Source: DATJFQ01 sp035495555 (GTDB lineage: Bacteria > Acidobacteriota > Vicinamibacteria > Vicinamibacterales > 2-12-FULL-66-21). Taken from it: a stretch of DNA of 48,996 nucleotides. The position numbers were made by a program, and so were the translations under genes. Location: assembly GCA_035495555.1 (NCBI GenBank), contig DATJFQ010000070.1, positions 1 through 48,996 of the forward strand, given 5' to 3'. Positions 17,558 to 27,139 of the stretch are shown one piece after another. The notes under the pieces are model-generated. The model worked only from the letters and a program-made list of their open reading frames with translations. It was not told where the DNA came from and made no database searches. The stretch's first letter is position 1; every line of letters begins with the position of its first letter.

Positions 17558-19758
17558 CCTTCGCCAATACGCTCCCGTGGTGGGGACTTCTCGCAGCGGC
17601 TGCGGGGTGCGGTCTGGTGGCGTGGCATGCCTACGGGCGTGCGCCGCTTCACGCTGGCCAACGCGCGGTCCTGTCGCTGCTGCGCTTCGCGGCGCTCGCG
17701 TGGGTCGTCATCTGCCTGATGCGGCCGATGGCGGTCGCACGCCCCGAACATCGCGACGGCATCCTGCCAGTCCTCGTAGATGTCTCCCGCAGCATGAGCC
17801 TTCCCGATGCCGACGGCCGTCCGCGTATTCAGCAGGCTCGCGCCGTTGCCGCGGAGATCCTGGCGTCCAGCGCCGCTCCGACGCTGAAGCGCGAGTTGCT
17901 GGCCTTTGGCGATCGGCTGTCGCCCGTCAGCCTCGAAGGGCTCGCTGCCACGGACGCCCACACCAATATCGGCGATGCGTTGCGCCGGGTCCGGGAGCGG
18001 TACCGAGGCGAGGCGGTTGCCGGCGTTGTCCTGCTGTCGGACGGCGGCGACAACGGCGGGGTCGACATCGAAGAGGCTGCTGCAAACGGTCCGCCGGTCA
18101 TCGCCATCGGCATTGGGTCCGCTTCTCCGCTGCGCGATCGCGAAGTGCTCAGCGTCACGAGCGCCGCGGCGGTCCTCGACGACGCGACGACCGAGGTGAC
18201 TGCCAGCGCCGTGGAACACGGCTACGGCAACAGTCCCTTCCAGCTGCGGCTCCTCGAGAACGGAAAGCCGATCGACGTGCGCTCCGTCACTCCTGCCCGA
18301 GACGGCATACCGGTGTCGACGGTGTTCACGGTCTCGCCTCCTCGCGGCGCGGCGACGACATACACCGTCGAAGTGCCGGGGTCGCCCGACGAACTCGTGC
18401 CCGAGAACAACGACCGCAGCGTCGTCGTGCCGCCGCCGCGGCCCGCCTTGCACGTGCTGCTCGTAGAGGGCGCCCCGGGGTTCGAGCACGCGTTTCTCGA
18501 GCGTGCGCTGTCGAACGATTCCGCGATGCGGATCGACAGCATCATCCGGAAAGGGAAGGACGATCGCGGACAGAATACTTTTTACGTGCAGGCGGCCGCG
18601 GGCGGGGGAGACGAGCTTCTCGGCGGCGTTCCCGTGAATCGGGCGTCGCTCTTTGCGTACGACGTCGTCGTGCTCGCGAACGTCGATGCCGACGAATTGA
18701 ACCCTGCCCGGGCGGACCTCCTGCGGGCGTTTGTCGCCGAACGCGGAGGAGGATTGCTCGTGCTCGGTGCGCGCGGGTTCGAACGGCAAGGCTTCCGGGG
18801 GACCGCGCTCGAAAGCGTGCTGCCGTTGGACGTCAGCAACCGGTCGTCCGGTGTCGCACCCGCGGCCAACACGCCGCCTGTCATGAACCGGGTGACGCTC
18901 ACGGCTGCCGGAGAAGCGCATCCCATCATGCAGATTGGCCGTTCACCAGACGAGACGAAGCGGCGATGGGCGGCGATTCCGCCGCTGGCCGCCGTTTCGT
19001 CGCTCGGTGCGGCGCGGCCTGGCTCGAGCGTCCTGGCGTTGACGGCTGGCCCAGGCGGCGTGACCCGCGCCCTCGTCGCGGTCCACCGCCTCGGCGAAGG
19101 GCGCGCCATGGTGTTCACCGGAGAAGCGTCCTGGCGGTGGCGGATGATGCTGCCGGCCGACGATCACAGCTATGACCGATTCTGGAGGCAATCGGTGCGC
19201 TGGCTGGGGCAGAACGCGCCGCCCCCGGTCCAGGTTTCTGTGCCGTCTGCATCTTCTGCGGGCGATATCTCAATCGACGTTGTCGCGCGCGACAAGGTCT
19301 TCGTGCCGCAGCGTGGCGCCACGGTTGATGTGCAGATCATTGGTGCGGACGGGGCCATCGCGTCCGCGCGCGGTCGCGCGGAGGATGGCCCGCCGGGGCA
19401 CTACACCGCGACCGTCCACGTCGCGGAACCAGGTTTGTATCGAGTCGGGGCATCCGCGCGCCTCGGCTCACGGGACCTCGGGGCAGCGACCGGCTCACTG
19501 CTGGTGGGAGGCGCTGACGAAGAATTCCGGGACCCGCGGCTGGACACCGGCGCGCTGTCGCGCATCGCGCGCGCGTCAGGAGGCGCTGCGATCGCCGCGA
19601 GGGACATCCCCGCAGCGCTGGAACGGCTGCGGGTCGGCATCCCGGCGGTCACGCTGGCGCAGCACCAGGACCTCTGGAGCAAACCGTGGTCGTTCGCCAT
19701 TCTCGTGGCGCTTCTCTCGACGGAATGGCTCGTGCGCCGTCGGCTCGGCCTGCCGTGA
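17554..19758 (+). CDS. Membrane VWA protein with glutamine-amidotransferase-like domain
   Basis: A 734-residue protein starts at a GTG overlapping the previous stop. Two N-terminal helices (about 8-26 and 38-57) precede a VWA domain with MIDAS DVSRS at 76-80 and VVLLSDGGDNGG further on. The central part (about 305-560) has a flavodoxin-like LHVLLVEGAPGFEH segment and a GGGLLVLGARGF segment, as in class I glutamine-amidotransferase-like domains, but no nucleophile Cys is seen. A terminal helix (FAILVALLSTEWLV) with an Arg-rich tail anchors the C terminus. It is the third MIDAS protein in the operon. Confidence 0.83.
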   Translation: MTFANTLPWWGLLAAAAGCGLVAWHAYGRAPLHAGQRAVLSLLRFAALAWVVICLMRPMAVARPEHRDGILPVLVDVSRSMSLPDADGRPRIQQARAVAAEILASSAAPTLKRELLAFGDRLSPVSLEGLAATDAHTNIGDALRRVRERYRGEAVAGVVLLSDGGDNGGVDIEEAAANGPPVIAIGIGSASPLRDREVLSVTSAAAVLDDATTEVTASAVEHGYGNSPFQLRLLENGKPIDVRSVTPARDGIPVSTVFTVSPPRGAATTYTVEVPGSPDELVPENNDRSVVVPPPRPALHVLLVEGAPGFEHAFLERALSNDSAMRIDSIIRKGKDDRGQNTFYVQAAAGGGDELLGGVPVNRASLFAYDVVVLANVDADELNPARADLLRAFVAERGGGLLVLGARGFERQGFRGTALESVLPLDVSNRSSGVAPAANTPPVMNRVTLTAAGEAHPIMQIGRSPDETKRRWAAIPPLAAVSSLGAARPGSSVLALTAGPGGVTRALVAVHRLGEGRAMVFTGEASWRWRMMLPADDHSYDRFWRQSVRWLGQNAPPPVQVSVPSASSAGDISIDVVARDKVFVPQRGATVDVQIIGADGAIASARGRAEDGPPGHYTATVHVAEPGLYRVGASARLGSRDLGAATGSLLVGGADEEFRDPRLDTGALSRIARASGGAAIAARDIPAALERLRVGIPAVTLAQHQDLWSKPWSFAILVALLSTEWLVRRRLGLP

Positions 19759-20717
19759 GCCGGGTTGTCGCGCTCGTCGCTTTGTTCCTGTCCCTGACCG
19801 GTGCCGCGGCTGCGGCCGACCGCTACGTGATCATCGTCAGCGGTGCGTCGGGAGAGCCGCAGTACGTCCAACAGTACGCCGCCTGGTGCAATGCGCTCGT
19901 GAAGGCGTTCACGACCAGGGTGGGAATCGATCCGGCGCACATCGACGTTCTCAGTGAAGCTGCGGAGGGAGACCATGCGTCCACCGCGGAAAACACCAGC
20001 CGCACGCTCATCGCATTGCGACAGAGGATGCGGCCGGACGATCTGGCGATGGTGGTGCTGATCGGCCACGGCACCTTCGACGGAATCGACGCGAAGTTCA
20101 ACCTCGTCGGCCCTGACTTGACGTCCATCCAATGGGCGGCGCTCCTCAAGAGTGTTCCGGGACGTCTGGTGCTCGTGGACACGACGGCTGCAAGCTTTCC
20201 GTTCCTCGAAGCCGTGTCGGGGCCGCGCCGGATTGTGATTACCGCGACCGACTCGGGCGCCCAACGGTTCGATACGGTGTTCCCGGAATACTTCACGCGC
20301 GCGTTTGCCGACGACGCGGCTGACCTCGACAAGAACGGGCGCGTGTCGATCTGGGAAGCCTTCCTGAGCGCCAGCCTCGGCGTGCGCCGCTATTACGAAC
20401 AGCGCGGACAAGTCGCGACGGAGCGGCCGCTGCTCGATGACAACGGTGACGGTCAGGGCCGGGAAGCGGGCGCTGACGGCATGGACGGCGCCGAGGCGAG
20501 CCGCATCTATTTGGACGCCGAGACCGGCGCCGCGGCGCCGACGGACGAGCAGCTCATTCTGTTGTTGCAGAGGCGCGCCGCGCTGCAGATCGATGCGGAC
20601 GACCTCAGGCAACGGCGAGTCCTGATGACCCCTGCTGAGTACGCGCAGGAGTTCGAGCGCCTGATGATCGAGATCGCGCGCACGGAGCGTGCGATCAGGC
20701 AGCGGCAGAAGACGTAG
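19755..20717 (+). CDS. Exported caspase-like protein lacking the catalytic Cys, with EF-hand loop
   Basis: A 320-residue protein starts at a GTG overlapping the previous stop and has a signal peptide (about 4-20, then AAAAADRY). The fold resembles C13/C14 caspase-like peptidases: a strand followed by IGHGTFDG (His105), then VLVDTTAAS where the family normally has D-[A/S]-C. The nucleophile position holds Thr144, so proteolysis by the usual mechanism is unlikely. A perfect EF-hand loop, DLDKNGRVSIWE, follows at 190-201, and DDNGDG at 228-233 may be a second acidic site. A C-terminal helical tail ends in IRQRQK. As the last gene of the MoxR/VWA operon it may be a calcium-dependent regulator or scaffold. 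A remote caspase relationship is inferred from motifs only. Confidence 0.68.
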   Translation: MSRVVALVALFLSLTGAAAAADRYVIIVSGASGEPQYVQQYAAWCNALVKAFTTRVGIDPAHIDVLSEAAEGDHASTAENTSRTLIALRQRMRPDDLAMVVLIGHGTFDGIDAKFNLVGPDLTSIQWAALLKSVPGRLVLVDTTAASFPFLEAVSGPRRIVITATDSGAQRFDTVFPEYFTRAFADDAADLDKNGRVSIWEAFLSASLGVRRYYEQRGQVATERPLLDDNGDGQGREAGADGMDGAEASRIYLDAETGAAAPTDEQLILLLQRRAALQIDADDLRQRRVLMTPAEYAQEFERLMIEIARTERAIRQRQKT

Positions 20718-20735
20718 ACGCGAGGCGCGAGGCGA

Positions 20736-21392
20736 TTAGGGGTGCCAGCGCCGGCCGCCGCGGGCCCGCAGCAGGGCGCCAACCAGCAGGCCCGTCAGGA
20801 ACCCGCCGATGTGCGCGAAGAAGGCCGTGCCTCCGGCGGATGCGTTGCTGACGCCAAGCGACCCGACGCCGCTCAGGAGCTGCATCAGGAACCAGATCCC
20901 GAGGAAGAAAATCGCCGGGACCTCGACCAGATCGAAGAAGAAGAAGATGAAGATCGCGGTCAGGATCCGCGATTCCGGATACAGGACGAAGTAGGCACCC
21001 ATGACGCCGGCGATCGCGCCGCTGGCGCCCACCATCGGAACGACCGAGAAAGGATTGATCATCACCTGCCCGACGGCCGCGACGGCGCCGGACGCGAGGT
21101 AGAAGACGAGAAAGCCCGCGTGCCCCAGCTGGTCTTCGATGTTGTCCCCGAAAATCCACAGGTACAGCATGTTCCCGATGATGTGCATCCAGCCGCCGTG
21201 GAGGAACATGCTCGTGAGCACGGCCGACACGCTGAAATACGCGGGGATGAGCGCGTACTGCGCCGTGAAGACCTGCAGCGCATGCTGAGGCAGCATCCAC
21301 TGATACAGGAACACGACGCTGTTGATGACGATCAGCGAGACGGTGACGATGGGAGTCGTCCGCGAAGGGATGACGTCGCTGAGCGGGAACAT
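20736..21392 (-). CDS. Rhomboid-family intramembrane serine protease
   Basis: A 218-residue, six- to seven-helix membrane protein with the complete rhomboid catalytic set. Ser124 lies in GASGAIAG, His194 in FAHIGGF, and the oxyanion-region HGGWMHIIGN has His65, His70 and Asn74 at the GlpG spacing. It cleaves helices within the membrane; substrates are unknown. The gene is tail-to-tail with the caspase-like gene with 18 bp between the stops. TATACT lies 8 nt before the ATG, pointing to a leaderless transcript. Confidence 0.9.
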   Translation of the reverse strand: MFPLSDVIPSRTTPIVTVSLIVINSVVFLYQWMLPQHALQVFTAQYALIPAYFSVSAVLTSMFLHGGWMHIIGNMLYLWIFGDNIEDQLGHAGFLVFYLASGAVAAVGQVMINPFSVVPMVGASGAIAGVMGAYFVLYPESRILTAIFIFFFFDLVEVPAIFFLGIWFLMQLLSGVGSLGVSNASAGGTAFFAHIGGFLTGLLVGALLRARGGRRWHP

Positions 21393-21400
21393 TCGCTAGC

Positions 21401-21406
21401 AGTATA
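21401..21406 (-). promoter_or_regulatory. -10-like TATACT before the rhomboid gene
   Basis: On the minus strand TATACT lies 8 nt before the ATG at 21392. With a usual 6-8 nt offset the start site would almost coincide with the ATG. A clear -35 is not visible. Confidence 0.4.
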
Positions 21407-21457
21407 AAGTGCGGGCGGCCCAGCACCTCGTCCGAGGCACCCAGCCCCCCAGCACCC

Positions 21458-21481
21458 GGCGGCGGCGAAGCCGACGCCGCC
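21458..21481 (-). terminator. Hairpin directly after the RND pump gene
   Basis: A GC-rich inverted repeat (GGCGGCG paired with CGCCGCC, one mismatch, then two more pairs around an AAGC loop) overlaps the last base of the pump stop codon. It may end the efflux operon. No U-tract follows, so a stop by intrinsic termination is uncertain. The flanking sequence has agcacc-type repeats also seen near 43270-43295. Confidence 0.4.
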
Positions 21482-24400
21482 TACACCTTCAGCACATCGT
21501 CTTTCCGCGCGATCAGCGCGTAGAGCACGGGAGCGAGGAAGATCGAGATGGCGAGGCGCGAAATGAGGCCGCCGACGATCACAATCGCGAACGGCTTTTG
21601 AGAGTCGCTGCCGATCCCCGTGGACATCGCGGCCGGCAGGAGGCCGATGCAGGCGACGAGGGCCGTCATGATAATCGGCCGAAGCCGAAGCAGCGACGCC
21701 TCGTGTGTCGCCACCAGAATCGTCTTCCCCTCGAGCCGCAGTTTGTTGATGAACGAATAGAGGATGACGCTGGTCTGCACCGCGACGCCCATCAGCGCCA
21801 CGAACCCGAATCCGGAAGAAACGCTGAAGTGCGTGCCCGTCAGTTTGAGTGCTAGCAGCCCGCCCACCGGGACGGTGATGATGACGCTCACGATGATGAT
21901 CAGCGGGAACTTCAGGTTGCCGTAGAGCGCGAAGAGAATCAGGAGGATCAGGACGATCGTCAGCGGAATGATCACGATCATCTGGGACCGCGCGGCGAGA
22001 TATTCCTTGTATTCGCCGCCCCAGTCGTACGTGTACCCGAGCGGCAGCGGCACTGCGGCGGACACTTTCGACTTCGCTTCCTGGACGGCGCTCGCCAGAT
22101 CACGCCCCGTTACGCTGAACTGAATCCCGATGAACCGCGAATTGTCCTCGCGATAGATGAACGACGCCCCTTTATCGATGCGGATGTCGGCGAACTGGCT
22201 GAGCGGCAGGTGCTGCCCATCCGGCGTTGAAATCAGCAGGTTTTTGATCGCGTCCATGTTCTGGCGGAAGGGTTCCTGGAGACGGACGACGAGATCGAAT
22301 TCGCGCTCTCCCTGGATCACCTGCGTTGCCGCGTTCCCGCCGATGCCCGTCTCGATCAGCGTATTGACATCTCCGACGTTGAGCCCGTACTGCGCGATGC
22401 GTTCGCGATTGGGCTCGATGATGAGGCTCGGCTGTCCCAACTCACGAACGAGGGTGATGCCGGTGATGCCCGGGACCTTCGAAAGGACGTCGCGGGCCGC
22501 TTCGGCTTTGGCTTCCAGGGTCGCCAGATCGGAGCCGAAGATTTTTACCGCGAGCGAACTCTTGAGGCCGGTCTCCGCCTCATCCACCGCGTCTTCTGCG
22601 GGCTGGGTGAAGTTGAAGATAATCCCGGGAAAGGCGTCGAGCTTTTTCTGGATCGCGTCGACCAGCTGCTCCTTCGTCCTGATGCTGCCGTTCCACGAGG
22701 CGTCGTCATAGGGTTTCAACCCGACGAAATACTCGTCGTTGAAGAAGCCGATCGGGTCCGTACCTTCGTCGTCGCGCCCGAGTTCGTTCGCGACCGTCGT
22801 GACTTGCGGAAAGGTCAGCAGCATCGACCGGACCTGCGGTCCCAGCTTGGAGGCTTCCTCGAACGAGATGGTGTAAGGCATCGTCGCGCGGATCCACAGC
22901 GAACCCTCGTCGAGGTGCGGCATGAACTCCGCGCCGATGAAGGGCGCCAGGGTCAAGGAGGCTGCGAAGATGACGCAGGAGACCACTACGGTCATCCACG
23001 GCCGCCGAAGGCACGTGTGCAGCATCCGGTCGTACCCGCGCTCGATGCGCCGATAGTACGCGACCTCCGGTTCCTTGATGTTCTTCCGCAGGAAGTATGC
23101 GCAGAGGACCGGCAGCAGCGTCAGCGAACAGAGCAGCGCGCCGGCAAGCGCAAACGACATCGTGTCCGCCATGGGACGAAACAGTCGACCAGCGGGGCCG
23201 GTGAGCACGTAAATCGGCAGGTAACCAGCGATGATCACGGCGATCGCGTAGAAGATCGGGCGTTCGACGTCCCGAGCCGCGCCCCGGATGACATCCGTCA
23301 CGCTGAACTTCGTGCCGTGCCGTGCCGCCAGCTCGCGAAAGATGTTTTCGACCATGACGACGGCGCCGTCCACGATCATGCCGAAATCGATCGCACCAAT
23401 CGACAGGAGGTTGGCCGGGATGTTCGCCCAATCGAGACAAATGAACGAGAACAGGAGTGCGAACGGGATTGTGACGGCGACGATGAGCGCGGTCCGGACG
23501 CTGAACAGGAACAGGCCCAACACCACGAGGACGAGCAGCATCCCGCGAATGAGGTTCCGCTCGACCGTACGCGTCGTTTCGTGAATCAGATCCGTCCGGT
23601 CATAGTACGGAACGATCTTCACGTCGGCCGGCAGCACCGTGCGGTTCAGGGTGTCCGTCATGGCCTCGACTTTTTTGAGTACCTGCTGCGCCTGTTCGCC
23701 CGTGCGCATCAGGACCACGCCTTCCACGGCTTCGTTCTGGCGCATGTAGCCGAACTGTCCGAGCCGCGGCGCATAACCGATCGTGACCGTCGCGATGTCC
23801 TTGATATATACGGGAATGCCGCTATGGGTCGCCACGACGATGTTGCCGATGTCGGCGAGGTCGCGAACGAGGCCGAGACCACGGACGTAGAAGAACTGCC
23901 CCCCCTGTGAGTAGAAGCCGCCGCCCGCGTTCGCGTTGTTGGCGGCGAGCTGGTCGTTGACCTGCTGCACGCTGACGCCGTACGAAAACATCTTGGCCGG
24001 GTCGAGCAGTACCTGGTACTGCATCGTCGTGCCGCCGAGGCCGGCGAGATCCGCGACGCCCTGGATGGAGCGGTACTTCCGGCTCAATACCCAGTCCTGC
24101 AGAGTCTTGAGATCCTGCGCGGATCGGTCGGGGCTCTGGAGCACGTATCGATAAATGAGGCCGCTCGGCGAGAACAGCGGACCCACGTCCGGTGCAACGC
24201 CTTGGGGCATTTCCGCGCCGGGGATCCGTTCGAACGCCTGCTGCCTCGCGAAGTACGGATCCGTGTCGTATTCGAAGTTCATCGTGATCGACGACAGGCC
24301 GTACAGAGAAATCGAGCGCAGCGCCTCGATTTTCGGAATGCCATTCATTTCCACTTCGAGTGGAATCGTGATGAGCCGTTCGACTTCTTCGGCCGCGTGC

Positions 24401-24564
24401 CCGGGCCACTGCGTCACGATCTGCACGCGCGGCGGCGCAAGGTCCGGGTACGCGTCGATCGGCAGCTTCGTGAAGGCGACGAGGCCCCAAATGGCCAGCG
24501 CCAGCATGGCGATGACGACGATGAAGCGCTGTGAGAGGGCGAACGAGACGAGGCGGTCAACCAT
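21481..24564 (-). CDS. CzcA/CusA-family heavy-metal RND efflux pump
   Basis: A 1027-residue inner-membrane RND transporter of the heavy-metal group. The N-terminal helix and two large periplasmic loops separate two bundles of membrane helices, as expected. In the fourth helix region (about 395-412) it reads AIDFGMIVDGAVVMVEN, the divalent-cation (Zn/Co/Cd or Ni type) signature with DFG and DG, rather than the CusA-type sequence. The protein pumps metal from periplasm or cytoplasm to the outside using the proton gradient. It forms a tripartite complex with the two upstream gene products. It starts 3 nt after the membrane-fusion gene ends. The exact metal cannot be set from sequence. Confidence 0.92.
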   Translation of the reverse strand: MVDRLVSFALSQRFIVVIAMLALAIWGLVAFTKLPIDAYPDLAPPRVQIVTQWPGHAAEEVERLITIPLEVEMNGIPKIEALRSISLYGLSSITMNFEYDTDPYFARQQAFERIPGAEMPQGVAPDVGPLFSPSGLIYRYVLQSPDRSAQDLKTLQDWVLSRKYRSIQGVADLAGLGGTTMQYQVLLDPAKMFSYGVSVQQVNDQLAANNANAGGGFYSQGGQFFYVRGLGLVRDLADIGNIVVATHSGIPVYIKDIATVTIGYAPRLGQFGYMRQNEAVEGVVLMRTGEQAQQVLKKVEAMTDTLNRTVLPADVKIVPYYDRTDLIHETTRTVERNLIRGMLLVLVVLGLFLFSVRTALIVAVTIPFALLFSFICLDWANIPANLLSIGAIDFGMIVDGAVVMVENIFRELAARHGTKFSVTDVIRGAARDVERPIFYAIAVIIAGYLPIYVLTGPAGRLFRPMADTMSFALAGALLCSLTLLPVLCAYFLRKNIKEPEVAYYRRIERGYDRMLHTCLRRPWMTVVVSCVIFAASLTLAPFIGAEFMPHLDEGSLWIRATMPYTISFEEASKLGPQVRSMLLTFPQVTTVANELGRDDEGTDPIGFFNDEYFVGLKPYDDASWNGSIRTKEQLVDAIQKKLDAFPGIIFNFTQPAEDAVDEAETGLKSSLAVKIFGSDLATLEAKAEAARDVLSKVPGITGITLVRELGQPSLIIEPNRERIAQYGLNVGDVNTLIETGIGGNAATQVIQGEREFDLVVRLQEPFRQNMDAIKNLLISTPDGQHLPLSQFADIRIDKGASFIYREDNSRFIGIQFSVTGRDLASAVQEAKSKVSAAVPLPLGYTYDWGGEYKEYLAARSQMIVIIPLTIVLILLILFALYGNLKFPLIIIVSVIITVPVGGLLALKLTGTHFSVSSGFGFVALMGVAVQTSVILYSFINKLRLEGKTILVATHEASLLRLRPIIMTALVACIGLLPAAMSTGIGSDSQKPFAIVIVGGLISRLAISIFLAPVLYALIARKDDVLKV

Positions 24565-24567
24565 CGG

Positions 24568-25740
24568 CTATCCCTGGTAACTGTTAGCGAATTGCAGGAA
24601 GAGGCTGCCCTGCGCCACGACCCGGTCGGACTCGGTGACGCCCTTCACGATTTCCGTGACGTCGCCGTGCTGTGTGCCCAGCGTCACGGGGCGTTGAGCA
24701 AACTTGCCGGACTCGACCTGGACGTAGACGAACGGCAGGTTCTCGGGGTCATAGAGCACCGCCGTCGTGGGCACGACCAGCGCCTGGCGCTCTGTCCTGT
24801 CGTGGATGACCACGTCGACGAACTGATCCTTCTTCAACCGTCCGCCGGGATTGCCGGTCACGATGCGCACCGGCGTCGTCCGCGTGGCGGGGTCCAGCAT
24901 GTTCCCGACGTAGGTGACCTTGCCGTGGAAGACGTCCGGGTACGACGCGCTCTTCACCTGCGCGTCGTCGCCGAGCCGCACCTTGCTCAGGTCCTGCTCG
25001 TACACGTGCGCCTGCACCCATACGGTGCCGACGTTCGAGATGACGAAGGCGTTTGTCGACCCGGCCTGAATGACCTGTCCGGGGTTCACCAGCTTCTGGA
25101 CGATGGTGCCGGTGATCGGCGACCGCATCGGGAGTTCGAGGCGGACGGTGTCGGACTGCTGCGCCGCGGCTTCGATTTCCTTCGGGGGCACCCCGAGGAT
25201 TTTCAGCGCCTGCGAGGCGGTTTCGAGGTCCGTGACCGCGTCGTTGTAGTCGGCCTGCACCTGCTCGAAATCACGCTGCGCGATGGCCTTGTGCTCGAGC
25301 AGATCGCGATTGCGGTCGAGATTGCGTTTCGCAAGGTCCACCTTGTTCTGCGCCTTGCGGTAGTTCGCGAACGCGGCGGTCACGTCGGGACTCGCGACGT
25401 ACAGGAGCGGCTGGCCAGCGGCCACGCGCGATCCCGTGTCGACGAGGATCCGGGTGATCGGGCCGCTCACCTGCGTGATCGCCTGGGTCGTATGGTCGTT
25501 GTCCCAGTCGACCGTCCCCGTCGTCTTGAGCTCGGTTTCGAAAGCCGACGATCGAACGGGGACCACCTGAATGTGCGACAGCTGATCGGCAGGTACTGAG
25601 AAGTACGCCGGGGTCGAGGCGTTGGCCGGCGGAGGTGCGGCCGCGGCCGCCTTTTCGCCGGCCGACGGCTGATCGCGATGGCCGCAGGCGGTCGCCGCTA
25701 CCGCCGCGAAGAGGAGAACAGAGACAAGAGCCTGCTTCAT
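24568..25740 (-). CDS. Periplasmic membrane-fusion protein of the RND efflux system
   Basis: A 390-residue adaptor of the CzcB/CusB type. The start ATG at 25740 overlaps the stop of the TolC-like gene by 4 nt; the open frame upstream is inside that gene. The N terminus is a lipoprotein-like signal with Cys19 in VAATACG. A lipoyl-like half motif (QVSGPITRILVDTGSRVAAGQPL) is followed by a helical hairpin (FANYRKAQ to QALKIL) and by the second lipoyl half (ITGTIVQKLVNPGQVI). The barrel and membrane-proximal domains follow. It bridges the RND pump and the outer-membrane channel. Confidence 0.92.
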   Translation of the reverse strand: MKQALVSVLLFAAVAATACGHRDQPSAGEKAAAAAPPPANASTPAYFSVPADQLSHIQVVPVRSSAFETELKTTGTVDWDNDHTTQAITQVSGPITRILVDTGSRVAAGQPLLYVASPDVTAAFANYRKAQNKVDLAKRNLDRNRDLLEHKAIAQRDFEQVQADYNDAVTDLETASQALKILGVPPKEIEAAAQQSDTVRLELPMRSPITGTIVQKLVNPGQVIQAGSTNAFVISNVGTVWVQAHVYEQDLSKVRLGDDAQVKSASYPDVFHGKVTYVGNMLDPATRTTPVRIVTGNPGGRLKKDQFVDVVIHDRTERQALVVPTTAVLYDPENLPFVYVQVESGKFAQRPVTLGTQHGDVTEIVKGVTESDRVVAQGSLFLQFANSYQG

Positions 25741-27020
25741 GGCATCACCTGTTTTCCGACCGCAAAATTGAGCTGCTGCACGCTCGTCATGTACGCGGCG
25801 AGCGCCTGTCGAAATCCGAGCTGAGTGTCGCGATAGGTGCGTTCGGCGTCGAGCAGATCGAGCAGATTGCCGGCGCCGCGCTGGTAGACGTAGCGGCTGA
25901 TCTCGAGCGACTGCTGCGCCTGATTCAGATAGCCGGATTGATAGAGGCTCACGACTTTCTGGCTCGTCTGCCACGCGGCGTACGCGTTCACCACGTCCGT
26001 GATCACGAGGTAGCGCGCGGCGAGTTCCTGCTCGTTGGCCTGCCGCACGAGCACCTGGCTCCGCGCGATGTTGCCCTGGTTCCGATCGTGAATGGGCAGA
26101 TCGAAGGACACGCCGACTCCCATCGTGTTGTCGGGACCCGTGTGCGAGTAATCGAGGTCACCGCTGACGTCGCGTGCGCGATTGCTCCGCTCGAGATTCA
26201 ACGTGTTCTGCGCGAGCGTGACATTGCTCTGGGCGCCCAGGTAATCGGCGCGCGACTGGAGCGCCTGTTGCTTCAGCGTCTCGAGGTCGAATGCCTGCGG
26301 GACGTAGGTCAGATCGCCGACGACTTCGAAATCTTCCGCGACCATGTCGAAGCCGAGCAGTTGCCGAAGATTCGCACGCGCCTGGACGAGCGCCACTTCC
26401 GCGGCCGAGACGTCCTGCTCGAACTGGAGCTGCTGCAGATGAATGCGGTAGAACTCCGCCTCCGCGAGATCGCCTGACGCGACCCGCTGCTGGTTGACTG
26501 CCACGACATCTTCAAAGCTCTTCAAGTTCTGCTGCGCGAGTTCGAAGCTCGATTTGGCCAGCAGAATCTGGACGAACGCCGACGCGGTCTGGAAGCGAAG
26601 CGTCCGCTCGGCGTCGAGCGCGGTTTTTTGTGCCACGTCGGTCGTCGCTTTCGCCACCGCGATCCGGTTCTCCCGCTTCCCGCCGCGTTCGAACAGATAA
26701 CTGGCCGACGTGCTGTAGCTCGTGTCGTTCTTGAGGAAATCCCAGTTGATCTGGCGCGGCGAAAACGGCGTAAAGCCGTCGGCGCTGAAGGAGACCCCGA
26801 TATTGGGCTTCAGCCCCGCGGTGATCTCGTCCGCACGCGCGGCATCGACGGCCAGCCGCTGCGCCTGAAGCGCCTGGTTGCGCGCGACCGCCATCTGCAC
26901 GGCCTGGTCGAGCGACACACGCGTGATCGGCGGCGCTCCCGTCTGCGCGGCGGCCGGCGCCGCCAGCATCGCGCCCGGCGCAACGAGCACGCATAGTCCT
27001 GTCCTGATAAATCGGCGCAT
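25737..27020 (-). CDS. TolC-family outer-membrane efflux channel (CzcC-like)
   Basis: A 427-residue outer-membrane factor with a cleavable signal (AAPAAAQ at about 20-26). It shows the internal duplication of the family: long Ala/Gln-rich helices with LDQAVQMAVARN (about 37-48) and a second repeat (about 235-420) with NLLDLLDAERTYRD. The gene precedes the fusion protein with a 4-nt overlap and the pump after it, giving C-B-A order. It forms the exit duct for the metal. Confidence 0.9.
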   Translation of the reverse strand: MRRFIRTGLCVLVAPGAMLAAPAAAQTGAPPITRVSLDQAVQMAVARNQALQAQRLAVDAARADEITAGLKPNIGVSFSADGFTPFSPRQINWDFLKNDTSYSTSASYLFERGGKRENRIAVAKATTDVAQKTALDAERTLRFQTASAFVQILLAKSSFELAQQNLKSFEDVVAVNQQRVASGDLAEAEFYRIHLQQLQFEQDVSAAEVALVQARANLRQLLGFDMVAEDFEVVGDLTYVPQAFDLETLKQQALQSRADYLGAQSNVTLAQNTLNLERSNRARDVSGDLDYSHTGPDNTMGVGVSFDLPIHDRNQGNIARSQVLVRQANEQELAARYLVITDVVNAYAAWQTSQKVVSLYQSGYLNQAQQSLEISRYVYQRGAGNLLDLLDAERTYRDTQLGFRQALAAYMTSVQQLNFAVGKQVMP

Positions 27021-27139
27021 CGAACCCTCGTAAACCTGAGCACACGCGGATGTGCGTGCGCGATCCCGCGCGGATACTCGCGCGCATGCTGTGCCGTCCG
27101 CGCGTCAGCGGATCGGCTGCAACAACCTGTGAATGGGAA

